Assembly (NCBI GenBank): GCA_024758765.1
Contig: CP101406.1
Span: 434,001-498,000 of the forward strand
Length of the DNA stretch: 64,000 nucleotides
Direction of reading: 5' to 3'
Source of the DNA: Mycobacterium sp. SVM_VP21
GTDB lineage: Bacteria; Actinomycetota; Actinomycetes; Mycobacteriales; Mycobacteriaceae
Numbering within the stretch: position 1 is the stretch's first letter; every line of letters starts with the position of its first letter. The notes beneath the pieces were generated by a model that ran no database searches, was not told the DNA's origin, and worked only from the letters and a program-made list of their open reading frames with translations. Positions 1-11,300 of this stretch are shown here, in pieces. Made by a program: the position numbers and the translations under genes.

Positions 1-2247
1 GTAGCCCTAGTCATGATCTTCGGTTTCCTGGTGATGGGCATCCTGGCCTACCGCACGTACACGGCGTCAATGCCGATGCCGGACAAGGTCGTTACGGAAT
101 CCGGCCAGCAGTTGTTCACCGGTGCCGACATCACCCGCGGCCAGCAGCTCTATCAGGCCCGCGGCCTCATGCAGTACGGCTCAGTGCTGGGCCACGGCGC
201 CTACCTGGGCCCGGACTACACCGCCGAGTATCTGCGGCTGGCCACCGAAGATGTCGCCGATCAGTTCAAGGCGCAGGGCGTGGCGAACCCGCACGACGAC
301 GTAGTCGCCGAGTTCCGGACCAACCGCTACAACGCGGACACCAAGACGCTGGTGTTCACCGACAAACAGGTCCGGGCGTTCAACGACATCGAAGAGCACT
401 ACGCCGACTACTTCGGCGAAGCCTCCACCAAGTACGGCCTGCTGCCGCACATGATCACCGACCCCGGCGAGATCCGTGATCTGACCTCGTTCTTCGCCTG
501 GACCGCGTGGGCGGCGGCCGCCGATCGGCCCGGCCACAACTACAGCTACACCAACAACTGGCCCTCGGAGCCGCGCGTGGACAACGGGCCCACCGGATCG
601 GTGGTGGTGTGGTCGGTGCTGTCACTGATCATGCTGTTGGGCGGCATCGGCGTCATGTTCACCGTCTACGGTCGGTGGAGCCAGAACATCGGCTGGCACG
701 GCACGGAGATGACCAAGCTGCACTTCCGCCAGCCCGGCGAGGTGCCGCTGACCCGTTCGCAGCGCGCCGCGATCTGGATCTTCGCCGTGGTGGCGGTGCT
801 GTTCTTGGCCCAAGTCCTGCTCGGCGGGGCCGTCGAGCACTATCGGGCGGACCTGTCGGAGTTCTACGGGATCGACCTCGCGAAGGTGCTCCCCTACAAC
901 CTGGCCCGAACCTGGCACCTGCAGCTGTCACTGTTCTGGACCGCGGCGGCATTCTTGGCCGGCGGAATCTTCCTGGTGCCCTTCGTCACCCGCCGCGAAC
1001 CGGCCAAGCAGTCGCTACTGGTCTACGGACTGCTCGGCGCGCTGGCGGTGGTGGTCTTCGGCTCCCTGGCCTTCGAGGCACTGTCGATCTTCGGGGTGAT
1101 CAAGCCGGGCACCCTGTTGTCCCAGCAGTGGGAGTTCTTGGACCTGCCGCGACTGTTCCAGGTACTGCTGATCGTCGGTCTGTTCTTGTGGATCGTCATC
1201 ATCTGGCGTGGCATGCGCTCGAAGCTGGCCACCACCTCGAAGATGAACCTGCCCTGGATGTTCTTCTTCACCGGCCTGGCCATCCCGACGTTCTACGCGG
1301 CCAGCCTGCTAGCCGGCAGTGAGGCGCACTTCTCGGTCGCCGACTTCTGGCGGTTCTGGATGGTGCACCTGTGGGTGGAGGACTTCCTGGAGCTGTTCAC
1401 CACCGCGATGGTGGCCTACATGTTCGTCCAGCTCGGGGTGGTGCGGGAACGCGTCGCACTGCTGGTGATCTTCCTGGACATCATCTTGTACTCCGCGGGC
1501 GGCGTAATCGGCACCATGCACCACCTGTACTTCTCCGGCACGCCGGTGGAGCACATGGCGATGGGCGCCTTCTTCTCGGCCGCCGAGGTCATCCCGCTGA
1601 CCTTCCTGACCGTGGAAGCCTGGGCCTTCCTGCAGCTGGGTGCCCGTCAGGAGGCCGGCGGCGAGAACAACTTCCCGGCTCGCTGGGCGGTGATGTTCCT
1701 GGTCGCCGTCGGGTTCTGGAACTTCCTGGGCGCGGGCATCTTCGGCTTCCTGATTAACCTGCCGGTGGTGTCCTACTACGAGATCGGCACCGCGCTGACC
1801 GCCAACCACGCACACGCCGCGATGTTCGGGGTCTACGGCATGCTCGCGGTGGCCCTGGCGATGTTCGCCTTCCGGTACGTGATCCCGGCGGAGAAGTGGC
1901 CGAACAAGCTGGCCCGGATCTCCTTCTGGAGCATGAATATCGGCCTGGCGTGGATGGTGTTCGTCACGCTGCTGCCGCTGGGTGTGCTGCAGCTGTTCCA
2001 CTCGGTCAACGACGGCTACTTCGAGGCACGGTCGCTGGGGTACATCACCAAGCCCGGCAACGCGCTGCTGGAGTGGATGCGCCTGCCCGGGGACGCGATC
2101 CTGATCGTGGGCGGTGTGCTGCCCTTTGTCTGGATCGCCTGGATCGCGCTGCGCAACTTCCGCTCCGGCGAGACCGTCGACGAATTGCCGGAGCACCCGC
2201 TCTACGTCGAGGTCCCGGCAGACTCCGCAGCCGCAGGCAAGGACTGA
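1..2247 (+). CDS. norB: Quinol-dependent nitric oxide reductase, large subunit (5' partial)
   Basis: Membrane enzyme that reduces 2 NO to N2O with electrons from quinol. The reading frame is open to the window edge and the first visible residues are already inside a transmembrane helix, so the true start lies upstream. Counting from the first Met (base 13), a periplasmic domain spans about residues 20-195, followed by a heme-copper-type bundle of about 12 helices. Likely metal ligands are H302 (RTWHLQ), H452 in VHLWVED with E456 beside it, the HH pair at 503-504 (GTMHHLYF), and H599/H601 (ANHAHAAMF). The fused, long N-terminus and the lack of a separate cytochrome subunit indicate qNOR rather than cNOR. 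M. tuberculosis has no equivalent as far as I know. It is followed after 2 bases by a small membrane protein and an SPFH gene, probably one operon. The family call is secure; the regulator is not visible. Confidence 0.95.
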   Translation, partial: VALVMIFGFLVMGILAYRTYTASMPMPDKVVTESGQQLFTGADITRGQQLYQARGLMQYGSVLGHGAYLGPDYTAEYLRLATEDVADQFKAQGVANPHDDVVAEFRTNRYNADTKTLVFTDKQVRAFNDIEEHYADYFGEASTKYGLLPHMITDPGEIRDLTSFFAWTAWAAAADRPGHNYSYTNNWPSEPRVDNGPTGSVVVWSVLSLIMLLGGIGVMFTVYGRWSQNIGWHGTEMTKLHFRQPGEVPLTRSQRAAIWIFAVVAVLFLAQVLLGGAVEHYRADLSEFYGIDLAKVLPYNLARTWHLQLSLFWTAAAFLAGGIFLVPFVTRREPAKQSLLVYGLLGALAVVVFGSLAFEALSIFGVIKPGTLLSQQWEFLDLPRLFQVLLIVGLFLWIVIIWRGMRSKLATTSKMNLPWMFFFTGLAIPTFYAASLLAGSEAHFSVADFWRFWMVHLWVEDFLELFTTAMVAYMFVQLGVVRERVALLVIFLDIILYSAGGVIGTMHHLYFSGTPVEHMAMGAFFSAAEVIPLTFLTVEAWAFLQLGARQEAGGENNFPARWAVMFLVAVGFWNFLGAGIFGFLINLPVVSYYEIGTALTANHAHAAMFGVYGMLAVALAMFAFRYVIPAEKWPNKLARISFWSMNIGLAWMVFVTLLPLGVLQLFHSVNDGYFEARSLGYITKPGNALLEWMRLPGDAILIVGGVLPFVWIAWIALRNFRSGETVDELPEHPLYVEVPADSAAAGKD

Positions 2248-2249
2248 GC

Positions 2250-2897
2250 ATGACCGGGCCGGCGACATGGGTGTGGCTGGTTGCCGGCTACGCGCTGCTG
2301 TTGCTGGCTTTCGCCTGGGGTTTCGACCGGATGGCCCAGCGGACCTCCGAACGCGCCGCGCAGTGGCGCACCGGCAAGTTCGTCTACCACGACGACCATG
2401 ACGCGTGGAAGTGCCCGCAGGATCAGTGGCTCTGGCCCACCTCGTTCGACCCGGACAATCGGGTGATGCGGTACCGGGCGACGCCGTCGGTATGCAACTC
2501 CTGCCCGGTCAAGCAGACCTGCACCACGTCGCCGCACGGCCGGGAGATCAGCCGGGCGGTCGACCCGTGGCCGCACTCGGAAACCGGCCGGTTTCACCGA
2601 GGTATCGCTTGTGCTGTAGCGGGTTTCGGGATCATCCTGCCGGCGACGACGTTGTTCGTGAACCACTCGGCCGCCGACGTGTTGGTGTTGACCGCGGCGA
2701 TCGCCGTAGTGGCGGCCGGCGGCTATCCTCTGCTGTCGCACCTGTGGAACACCCCGAGTAATGCCCCCGATGACCGGCCGCACCGGTCCGTCACCGAAGA
2801 TCAGGCATTGAAGGCCGAGGCCGCGATCGACCGGTACTCCACCCGGTGGGGCGGCTTTTCCGACGACGCGTCGAGCAGGAGGCAGCAGCTCAAGTGA
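2250..2897 (+). CDS. Membrane protein with transposase-like four-cysteine (zinc-ribbon type) motif
   Basis: A 215-residue protein starting 2 bases after the NO reductase stop. It has one N-terminal helix (about residues 5-25), a soluble middle, and two hydrophobic segments (about 115-160). The middle part has KCPQDQW followed by YRATPSVCNSCPVKQTCT and GREISR. This is the Cys/Arg pattern seen near the C-terminus of IS1182-type DDE transposases, but no transposase catalytic core is present. I infer a metal-binding ribbon taken over by a membrane protein. Its function is unknown. Position between qNOR and an SPFH protein, with a 4-base GTGA overlap to the latter, suggests a role in assembly or maturation of the NO reductase complex. 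That role is inference. Confidence 0.8.
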   Translation: MTGPATWVWLVAGYALLLLAFAWGFDRMAQRTSERAAQWRTGKFVYHDDHDAWKCPQDQWLWPTSFDPDNRVMRYRATPSVCNSCPVKQTCTTSPHGREISRAVDPWPHSETGRFHRGIACAVAGFGIILPATTLFVNHSAADVLVLTAAIAVVAAGGYPLLSHLWNTPSNAPDDRPHRSVTEDQALKAEAAIDRYSTRWGGFSDDASSRRQQLK

Positions 2898-3682
2898 GTG
2901 AGGGACTGATCACCGTGCTGGCGCTGGCCATCGTGGCACTGGCCGTGCTGGCATATTTCGCGCTGAATGTGGTGCGCGAGTACGAACGCGGCGTGGTGTT
3001 CCGGATGGGCCATGCCCGCCCGCTCTACCAGCCGGGACTGAAATTCCTGCTCCCCTTGGTGGACAAGATGATTCGGGTCGACCAGCGGGTGGTCACCCTG
3101 ACCATTCCCCCACAAGAGGTGATCACCCGCGACAATGTTCCAGCCCGGGTCAACGCCGTGGTGATGTTCCAGGTCACCGACCCGCTCAAAGCGATCATGG
3201 AGGTCGAGAACTACGCCGTGGCCACCTCGCAGATCGCCCAGACCACGCTGCGTTCCCTGTTGGGGCGAGCGGACCTGGACACGCTGCTGGCGCACCGCGA
3301 CGATCTCAACGCCGACTTGCGCACGATCATCGACAAGCAGACCGAGCCGTGGGGCGTCCAGGTGCGAGTGGTCGAGATCAAGGACGTGGAGATCCCCGAG
3401 TCGATGCAACGCGCGATGGCCCGCGAGGCCGAGGCCGAGCGCGAGCGCCGCGCGAAGGTGATCAACGCCCGCGGCGAGCTACAGGCCTCCGAGGAACTGA
3501 GCCAGGCCGCCGAGCGGCTTTCGCAGAACCCGGCCTCGCTGCAACTGCGTTATCTGCAAACCCTTTTGGAACTCGGGGCCGACCAGAACTCCACCGTGGT
3601 GTTCCCGCTGCCGGTGGACATCATCACCCCGTTCCTGGGCGGCGCGGCCGAGGCGTTGCGCGCCGCTAAGCGGAACCCGTAG
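2894..3682 (+). CDS. SPFH/band 7 (stomatin-prohibitin-like) membrane protein
   Basis: A 262-residue protein. The GTG at 2894 overlaps the previous stop and has AGGAGG at 2877-2882, so I prefer it to the upstream in-frame ATG at 2846. An N-terminal helix (about residues 6-25) is followed by the band 7 domain, with VVREYERGVVFRMG and PGLKFLLP characteristic of slipins. A charged coiled-coil stretch (AMAREAEAERERRAKV) and a C-terminal hydrophobic tail follow. Bacterial slipins scaffold membrane microdomains and often pair with NfeD proteases; no NfeD gene is visible here. Co-transcription with qNOR and the Cys-motif membrane protein suggests a scaffold for that complex, which is inference. Confidence 0.9.
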   Translation: MSEGLITVLALAIVALAVLAYFALNVVREYERGVVFRMGHARPLYQPGLKFLLPLVDKMIRVDQRVVTLTIPPQEVITRDNVPARVNAVVMFQVTDPLKAIMEVENYAVATSQIAQTTLRSLLGRADLDTLLAHRDDLNADLRTIIDKQTEPWGVQVRVVEIKDVEIPESMQRAMAREAEAERERRAKVINARGELQASEELSQAAERLSQNPASLQLRYLQTLLELGADQNSTVVFPLPVDIITPFLGGAAEALRAAKRNP

Positions 3683-3690
3683 CCGAAGCT

Positions 3691-4461
3691 CTACCTCGCC
3701 ACCATCCCGCCGTCGGCATGGATGGTCTGGCCGGTGATGTAGCTGCCCGCGTCAGAGACGAGAAGCAATACCGGACCGACCATTTCGTCGGGTTCGGCAA
3801 TGCGCTGCTGCAGCGTGGCAGCCCGCAATGCCGCGATGAACTCCGGCGGGTTGTTGCGCACCATGTCGGTATTGACCGGTCCGGGGGCGATCGCGTTGAC
3901 CCGGATCCGCGATGACGCCAACTCTGCCGCCATGGACCGGGTGAACGAAACCAGGGCGGCCTTGGCAGCCGAGTACATCGAGGTCGCCGGCGAATAGACG
4001 AAGGCGCCGGCCGACACCACGTTGACGATGGCGGCGTTCTCGCTCTTGCGAAGATGCGGTAACGCCGCCTGAACCAGGAACACCGGCCCCTGCAGGTTGA
4101 CCGCGAACGACTTGTCCAACGCCTCCGAGGTGATCTCGCCCAACGGCAGCGCCAGCGCATTGGCAGCGTTGTTGATGACGATGTCGACTCCGCCGAACCG
4201 CTCGACCGTGGCATTGACCAGCGCCTCGATCGCCTCGCCGTCCCCGAGGTGGGTCGGCACCCCGATGGCCTGCGCGCCGGCCTGGCGCAGCTGCTCGGCA
4301 GCACGATCGCAGGCCTCGCTCTTGCGGCTGGCCACCACCACGTTGGCACCGGCAGCGGCCAGTCCGTGCGCAACCGACAATCCGATGCCGCGCGTTCCGC
4401 CTGTCACGATGGCGGTGCGTCCGGTCAGGTCGAACAACGCGTTGAGGGCAGAGGCGTCCAC
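3691..4461 (-). CDS. SDR family NAD(P)-dependent oxidoreductase
   Basis: A 256-residue classical short-chain dehydrogenase. The cofactor motif TGGTRGIG is near residue 20, NNAAN near 95, and the catalytic YSAAK near 160, with a C-terminal HADGG typical of FabG-like enzymes. The substrate cannot be read from sequence. It converges on the SPFH gene with an 8-base gap and is transcribed away from devR. It is a single gene between the NO reductase operon and the two-component system. Confidence 0.9.
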   Translation of the reverse strand: MDASALNALFDLTGRTAIVTGGTRGIGLSVAHGLAAAGANVVVASRKSEACDRAAEQLRQAGAQAIGVPTHLGDGEAIEALVNATVERFGGVDIVINNAANALALPLGEITSEALDKSFAVNLQGPVFLVQAALPHLRKSENAAIVNVVSAGAFVYSPATSMYSAAKAALVSFTRSMAAELASSRIRVNAIAPGPVNTDMVRNNPPEFIAALRAATLQQRIAEPDEMVGPVLLLVSDAGSYITGQTIHADGGMVAR

Positions 4462-4588
4462 TGGGATCTCCTACGTCCGGGCCGAGTGGCATGAAGCGTA
4501 ATTCACGCCCGATGAGCCACCCGTGCCCTGTATTCATATCTCCGTTCCTACAGCCCCCCACCGACAACTTCCGACCACTCAGAACGCG

Positions 4589-4603
4589 ATGGCTTTGTGC
4601 CCT
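4589..4603. promoter_or_regulatory. Weak DosR-box-like sequence upstream of devR
   Basis: ATGGCTTTGTGCCCT matches about 10 of 15 positions of the DosR core GGGACTTTNGTCCCT and lies about 82 bases before the devR start. This would fit autoregulation of devR, but the left half is poor and the match could be chance. Confidence 0.25.
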
Positions 4604-4684
4604 GGGAATCCGCCGGTGTCGCCGCTACCGTGGGCAGTGCCTGCGTGCGCGCCGCGACGACGGCTACGGGTGAGAGGACGCGAT

Positions 4685-7028
<2,344 letters not shown>

Positions 7029-7043
7029 TCGCCGCGGTGCGCA

Positions 7044-8120
7044 TCAGGCGTAGAGCGCCAGCCCTTCGGCATCTCGCGGTTCGGCCTCGCGGGTATCTGC
7101 GGCCAGCCACTGGACGGTGTCATTGAGGAAACGCCGCGGGGTTGCCGGTAACGGATCGGCATTGATCGGCGCCCAGCCCACCCGCAGCAGCATCTGCGGA
7201 TAACCGCTGGTTCCGAAGACGTCGCGACGCACCGCGGCCCGGGTTTCGGCGATCTCCAGCGGCTCGGTGACCGGGCAACTGGCCAGCCCCAATGCCGTCG
7301 CGGTCAGGAGTACCACGCTGGTGGCCTCGCCCGAACGCAGCTGGGCCAGCCGGTCGTCGGTCTCGGTGCCCAATGCCAACATCACCGCGCGGTCCTCGGC
7401 TGGGACGGCGCCGGGCGGCTGGGCCAGTGCCGGCCCGGCGAAGAACCGGCCCGGAATCGGAGCGCCGGCGTCCGACGCCGGAACACTGTGCGCCGGAACA
7501 CCGGCCACCGACCCGTAACGCCCGCTCCAGGTCGCCAACTCGGCAAGGTAGTCATAGTCGCTGCGATGCTCGAACACCGCGCGGGCCACCACCGCATTCA
7601 GCCGGTCCAGGGCGTCGACCCGGCGCAGCATCACGCCCGCGCGGGCGGCACGCGCGCCCATCAACGCGATGTCGGCGCCGGCCACCGGCCAGCCGCTGAA
7701 GTAGCGACGGTCGGTACGCCGCCGCGGAATCGCCGCCGCCAGCGCGACGTCGACCTGAGAGAGATCGGGCTGCGGGCCAAGCGGACACAGCTCGATCGAG
7801 GCCAGCAGATTGGGGCGCGCCGGGTCGGGCAACCGATGGACCTTGACCTGCTGACCCAATGCGGCGAACGCGACCACGCAGTGGTGCAATGCCGCGCCGC
7901 AGCTCAAGATCATGCCCCGACCGTCGGGATCGACGCTGCGCAGCTGCAGATCGGGCTCGACGTACAGATCCAGTCGGGGCGCGGAGGGCGTCGGGTCCAC
8001 CCGCCAGCGCCAGGGCTGGGAGTTGTGCACCGACGGCGCTCGGGCTGCCAGCAGCAACGCGGTCCGAATGGTCTCCCGGACCGCCGCGGCGTCCGGGCAA
8101 CCCGCAGGCTGTTCATCCAC
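7044..8120 (-). CDS. Acg-family nitroreductase-like protein
   Basis: A 358-residue member of the Acg (Rv2032) family: a pseudo-dimeric nitroreductase fold in one chain. RAPSVHNSQPWRW near residue 30 is the family signature, with RRRTDRRYFSG in the middle and PATPRR near the end. In M. tuberculosis acg and its paralogues belong to the DosR regulon. GTG 8120 follows AAAGGGG by a good distance and gives the N-terminus expected for the family; longer in-frame starts to 8315 look artificial. It converges on devS with a 15-base gap. A DosR-box-like site lies about 130 bases upstream. Enzymatic activity is unproven even for the family. Confidence 0.9.
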   Translation of the reverse strand: MDEQPAGCPDAAAVRETIRTALLLAARAPSVHNSQPWRWRVDPTPSAPRLDLYVEPDLQLRSVDPDGRGMILSCGAALHHCVVAFAALGQQVKVHRLPDPARPNLLASIELCPLGPQPDLSQVDVALAAAIPRRRTDRRYFSGWPVAGADIALMGARAARAGVMLRRVDALDRLNAVVARAVFEHRSDYDYLAELATWSGRYGSVAGVPAHSVPASDAGAPIPGRFFAGPALAQPPGAVPAEDRAVMLALGTETDDRLAQLRSGEATSVVLLTATALGLASCPVTEPLEIAETRAAVRRDVFGTSGYPQMLLRVGWAPINADPLPATPRRFLNDTVQWLAADTREAEPRDAEGLALYA

Positions 8121-8250
8121 GGTCGGGCCCCTTTCTTCCCTCGCGGTCCCGAGCCCAATTCCCGCTGAGCCCAAGGGGACCTGCCCTTTCACGATCCTCC
8201 GCGTCCTAGCGGTCCGACCAGGGCACGAAGACCCGCACCTGCGCCGCGGA

Positions 8251-8270
8251 CTCGGGACTTCTGGCCCTGC
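8251..8270. promoter_or_regulatory. Candidate DosR (DevR) binding box upstream of the Acg-family gene
   Basis: CTCGGGACTTCTGGCCCTGC matches 13 of 20 positions of the palindromic DosR consensus TTSGGGACTWWAGTCCCSAA, with an intact GGGACTT left half and CCC at the right spacing. It lies about 130 bases upstream of the GTG at 8120. A second, weaker half site (GGGGAC) is at 8175-8180. Family knowledge (Acg genes are DosR targets) and the adjacent devRS pair raise the prior. Confidence 0.5.
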
Positions 8271-8304
8271 CCCCGACGCTGCGAGGCGACGGCACGGCTC
8301 GCGG

Positions 8305-11300
8305 TCAGAACCCACTTGCCGGGTCTGCCCAGACCTCCGAGGCTAGGTCGGTGCCCAGGCTGGCTGACAGATCCGCGGCGGCACCCGAGGCGAACACCGA
8401 GGCATCGGCTGCCCCGGCAGCCGGCGCGCCGAGCAGCTCGGCGATCTGTTGCGGCAGGTCGCCGAAGACCAACGGCAGCAGCCCGCCGAACCACCCGCCG
8501 TTGAGGGTGAGCGCATCCAGGTCGCTCAGCCCCAGGCCCTCCAGCAGGCCCGCCAGGCTCAGGTTGTCGGTCAAGTCAGCGAGCAGATCGCCCAGCCCCA
8601 GGTCCCAGGCGCCCAGTCCGCCGAGGAGCCCACCCAGCGTCATGTCGCCCAATCCCAGGTCACTTAGCAGGTCGGGCAGCGTCCTCTCGCCCAGCCCGAC
8701 ATCGCCGAGCAGCGCGGGCAGGTTCAGGTCACCCAGACCGAGTCCGTCGAACAGCCCACCCAACGTCAAGTCGTCCATCCCCAAGTCCCCCAGCAATCCG
8801 GGCAGAGTGACGTCGGCCAAATCCAGCGCATCCAACAACCCGGGCAGGGTGAAGCCGCCGGTGCCCAGATTGGTCAACAACTCACCGAGGGTCAGATCGC
8901 CCACGCCCAGACCGCCCAGCAACCCGGGCAGGGTGACATCGCCCAGACCTAAGGCGTCCAGCAGGCCGGGCACGAACATCCCACCGATACCGAGGTTGCC
9001 CAACAGTCCCGACAACGTCGCGTCACCCAGACCCAGATCAGCCACCAACTCGGGCAGCGTCGCGTCACCCAGGCCCAGGTTGGTCAGCAGCCCCGAGAGG
9101 GTGTAGTTGCCGGTACCGAGGTCACTCAGCAGCTCTCTCAGCGGCACATCGCCGACGCCCAGGTTGCCGACCAAGCCGGACAACGTGACGTTGCCCAAGC
9201 CCAAATCCTCCAGCAGGCCGGGCAAAAAGAAGCCGCCGATACCCAGGTTGCCCAACAGGCCCGACAGTGTCGCGTCACCCAGACCCAGATCGGTCAACAA
9301 CGCGGGCAGCGTCGCATCACCTAGACCAAGGTTGGTCAACAGCCCCGACAGCGTGAAGTTCCCGGTTCCCAGGTCACTCAACAACCCGCCCAGGGTCAGG
9401 TTGTCCAAGCCCAGACCAGCCAACAGCCCGGGTAGCGTCAGGCCGCCCATGTTCAGCCCGCCCAGCAGGGGGCCCAGGCCGAGGTCACTCAGCTGCAGGT
9501 TGTCCAGTAGCCCGCCCAGCGTCAGGCCGCTCAGGTTCAGGTTGCCGAGCAGGGCACCCAGGGTGAGGTCGCCGGTGGCCAGGTTGCCCACCACGGCACC
9601 CAGCGTCATGTCGCCGAGACCCAGGTTGTTCACCAGACCCGGCAGCGTGAGGTTCCCGACCAGGCTTTGCAGCAGGTTGGCCAGGTTCGCGTCGTCGATG
9701 CCCAAGGCGCCCAGCAGGCTGTCCAGGTTCATCGAGCCCAAGGTCAGGCTGCTGACGACGTCGTCGAGGCTCAGGCCACCGATCCCCACATTGTCGAGCA
9801 GGTCGGGAAGGCTGATGCCCAGGCCGAGACTGTTCAGCAGGCCGACCAGGTTGTCGTCGCCGAGGCCCACCGCGTTCAGCAGGTCGTTGAGGCTCATGTG
9901 CTCTATTCCCAGGACCTGCAGCAGGCCGTTCGTCCCGGTCCAGCCCAGATGGAAGTTGCTCAAGCCCAGGTTCCACAGGATGGCGGGCAATGTCAGGTTG
10001 TAGAGCCCCAACCCGTGCAACACGCCACTGAGGCTCACCCCTGCTCCCTGCTCGGCGATATTGCCCAGCAGTTTGTCCAGGGTCACGTTGAGACCGAAGA
10101 AGCTCAGCAGACCGCCGACGGTGATACCGGTCGCATCGATGGCGCCGTTGAGGTTGACTGCATCCAGGGCGTCGTTGATCAGCCCGAGGTCGATCCCCAA
10201 GGCGCTGAACAGCGAGCCCATGCCCAGGGTCACGTCGAAATCGTGCAGCAGCCCGCCCAGGCCCTGCTGCCCGACGCCGACCGTGTTCAACACGTCGACC
10301 AGGGTCAGATTGCCCATACCGAGGTTGTGGACCAGGCTGTGCAGCCCCAGGGTGTCCAACCCCATCCTGGTGATCATCGTGCCGATGCTGACGTCATTCA
10401 GCCCGAGGTTGTTCAGCAGGTCGATGACGGCCATGCCGTTCATGTCGAGGTTGTACAGCAGGGTGTGCAGGCTCATCCCGCCCAGACCCAGGTCGCCCAG
10501 CAGGCCACCCAGGCTCTGGCCACCCAGTCCGAGGCTGGTGAGCATTCCGGGCAGCGTCGTGGTGCCCAGCAATGCCCCGACCATGCCGGACAGCGTCATG
10601 TCGCCCATGTCCATGTGAGTCAACAGCTCGGGCAGTGTGGTGCCACCCGCCCCGATACCGCCGACCAGCCCGCCCAACGTCAGGCCGGCCAAGCCCAGGT
10701 CGCCGATCAGCCCGGGCAGTGTCGTGCCGCCCAAACCGATGCCGGTCAGCAGTCCGCTGAGATCCAGGTTGTCCAAGCCGACAGCGCCGACCAGGTCGCC
10801 CACGCTCAGGTCGGTCAGGCTCAGCGTGTCCATCAGGCCGCCCAGCGTCACGTCGGCGGCGCCCAGGCCGCCCAGCAGGCTGCCCAGGGTCAGATCGCTC
10901 ATTCCCAAGTCGTCGATCAAGTCGGGCAGGGTTGCGCCACCCAGCCCCACGGCACCCAACAGCGCCCCGATGTTGAAATCACCCAGCCCCACCCCATCAA
11001 GCAGCCCGACCAGCGTGGTGTCACCCAATCCGACGCCGTCCAGCAGTCCGGGTAGCGTCATGTTGCCCAGCCCCACACCGCTGAGCAGCCCGGGCAGTGT
11101 CATCTCGCCCAGCCCGACACCGTCCAACAGCCCGGCCACAGTGGTGTCGCCCATCCCCAGGTCCTCGATCAGGTCAGGCAGCGTGGTGCCACCCAACCCG
11201 ACCGCTCCCAGGAGCGCGCTGATGTTCAGACCGCCCAGGCCCACGCCGTCGAGCAACTCGACCAGGGTGGTGGTGCCCAACCCGACGCCATCCAGCAGGC

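Noticed and set aside
2250..2897. Truncated transposase (pseudogene) reading of the Cys-motif gene
   Set aside because: The frame is intact, has membrane helices, and is tightly fitted between two operon partners, which fits a functional gene better.
9667..11055. Long open frame (462 codons) on the plus strand inside the repeat gene
   Set aside because: It is the antisense shadow of the 42-bp repeats; its repetitive Gln/Ala/Val-rich translation has no ribosome site or family signature.
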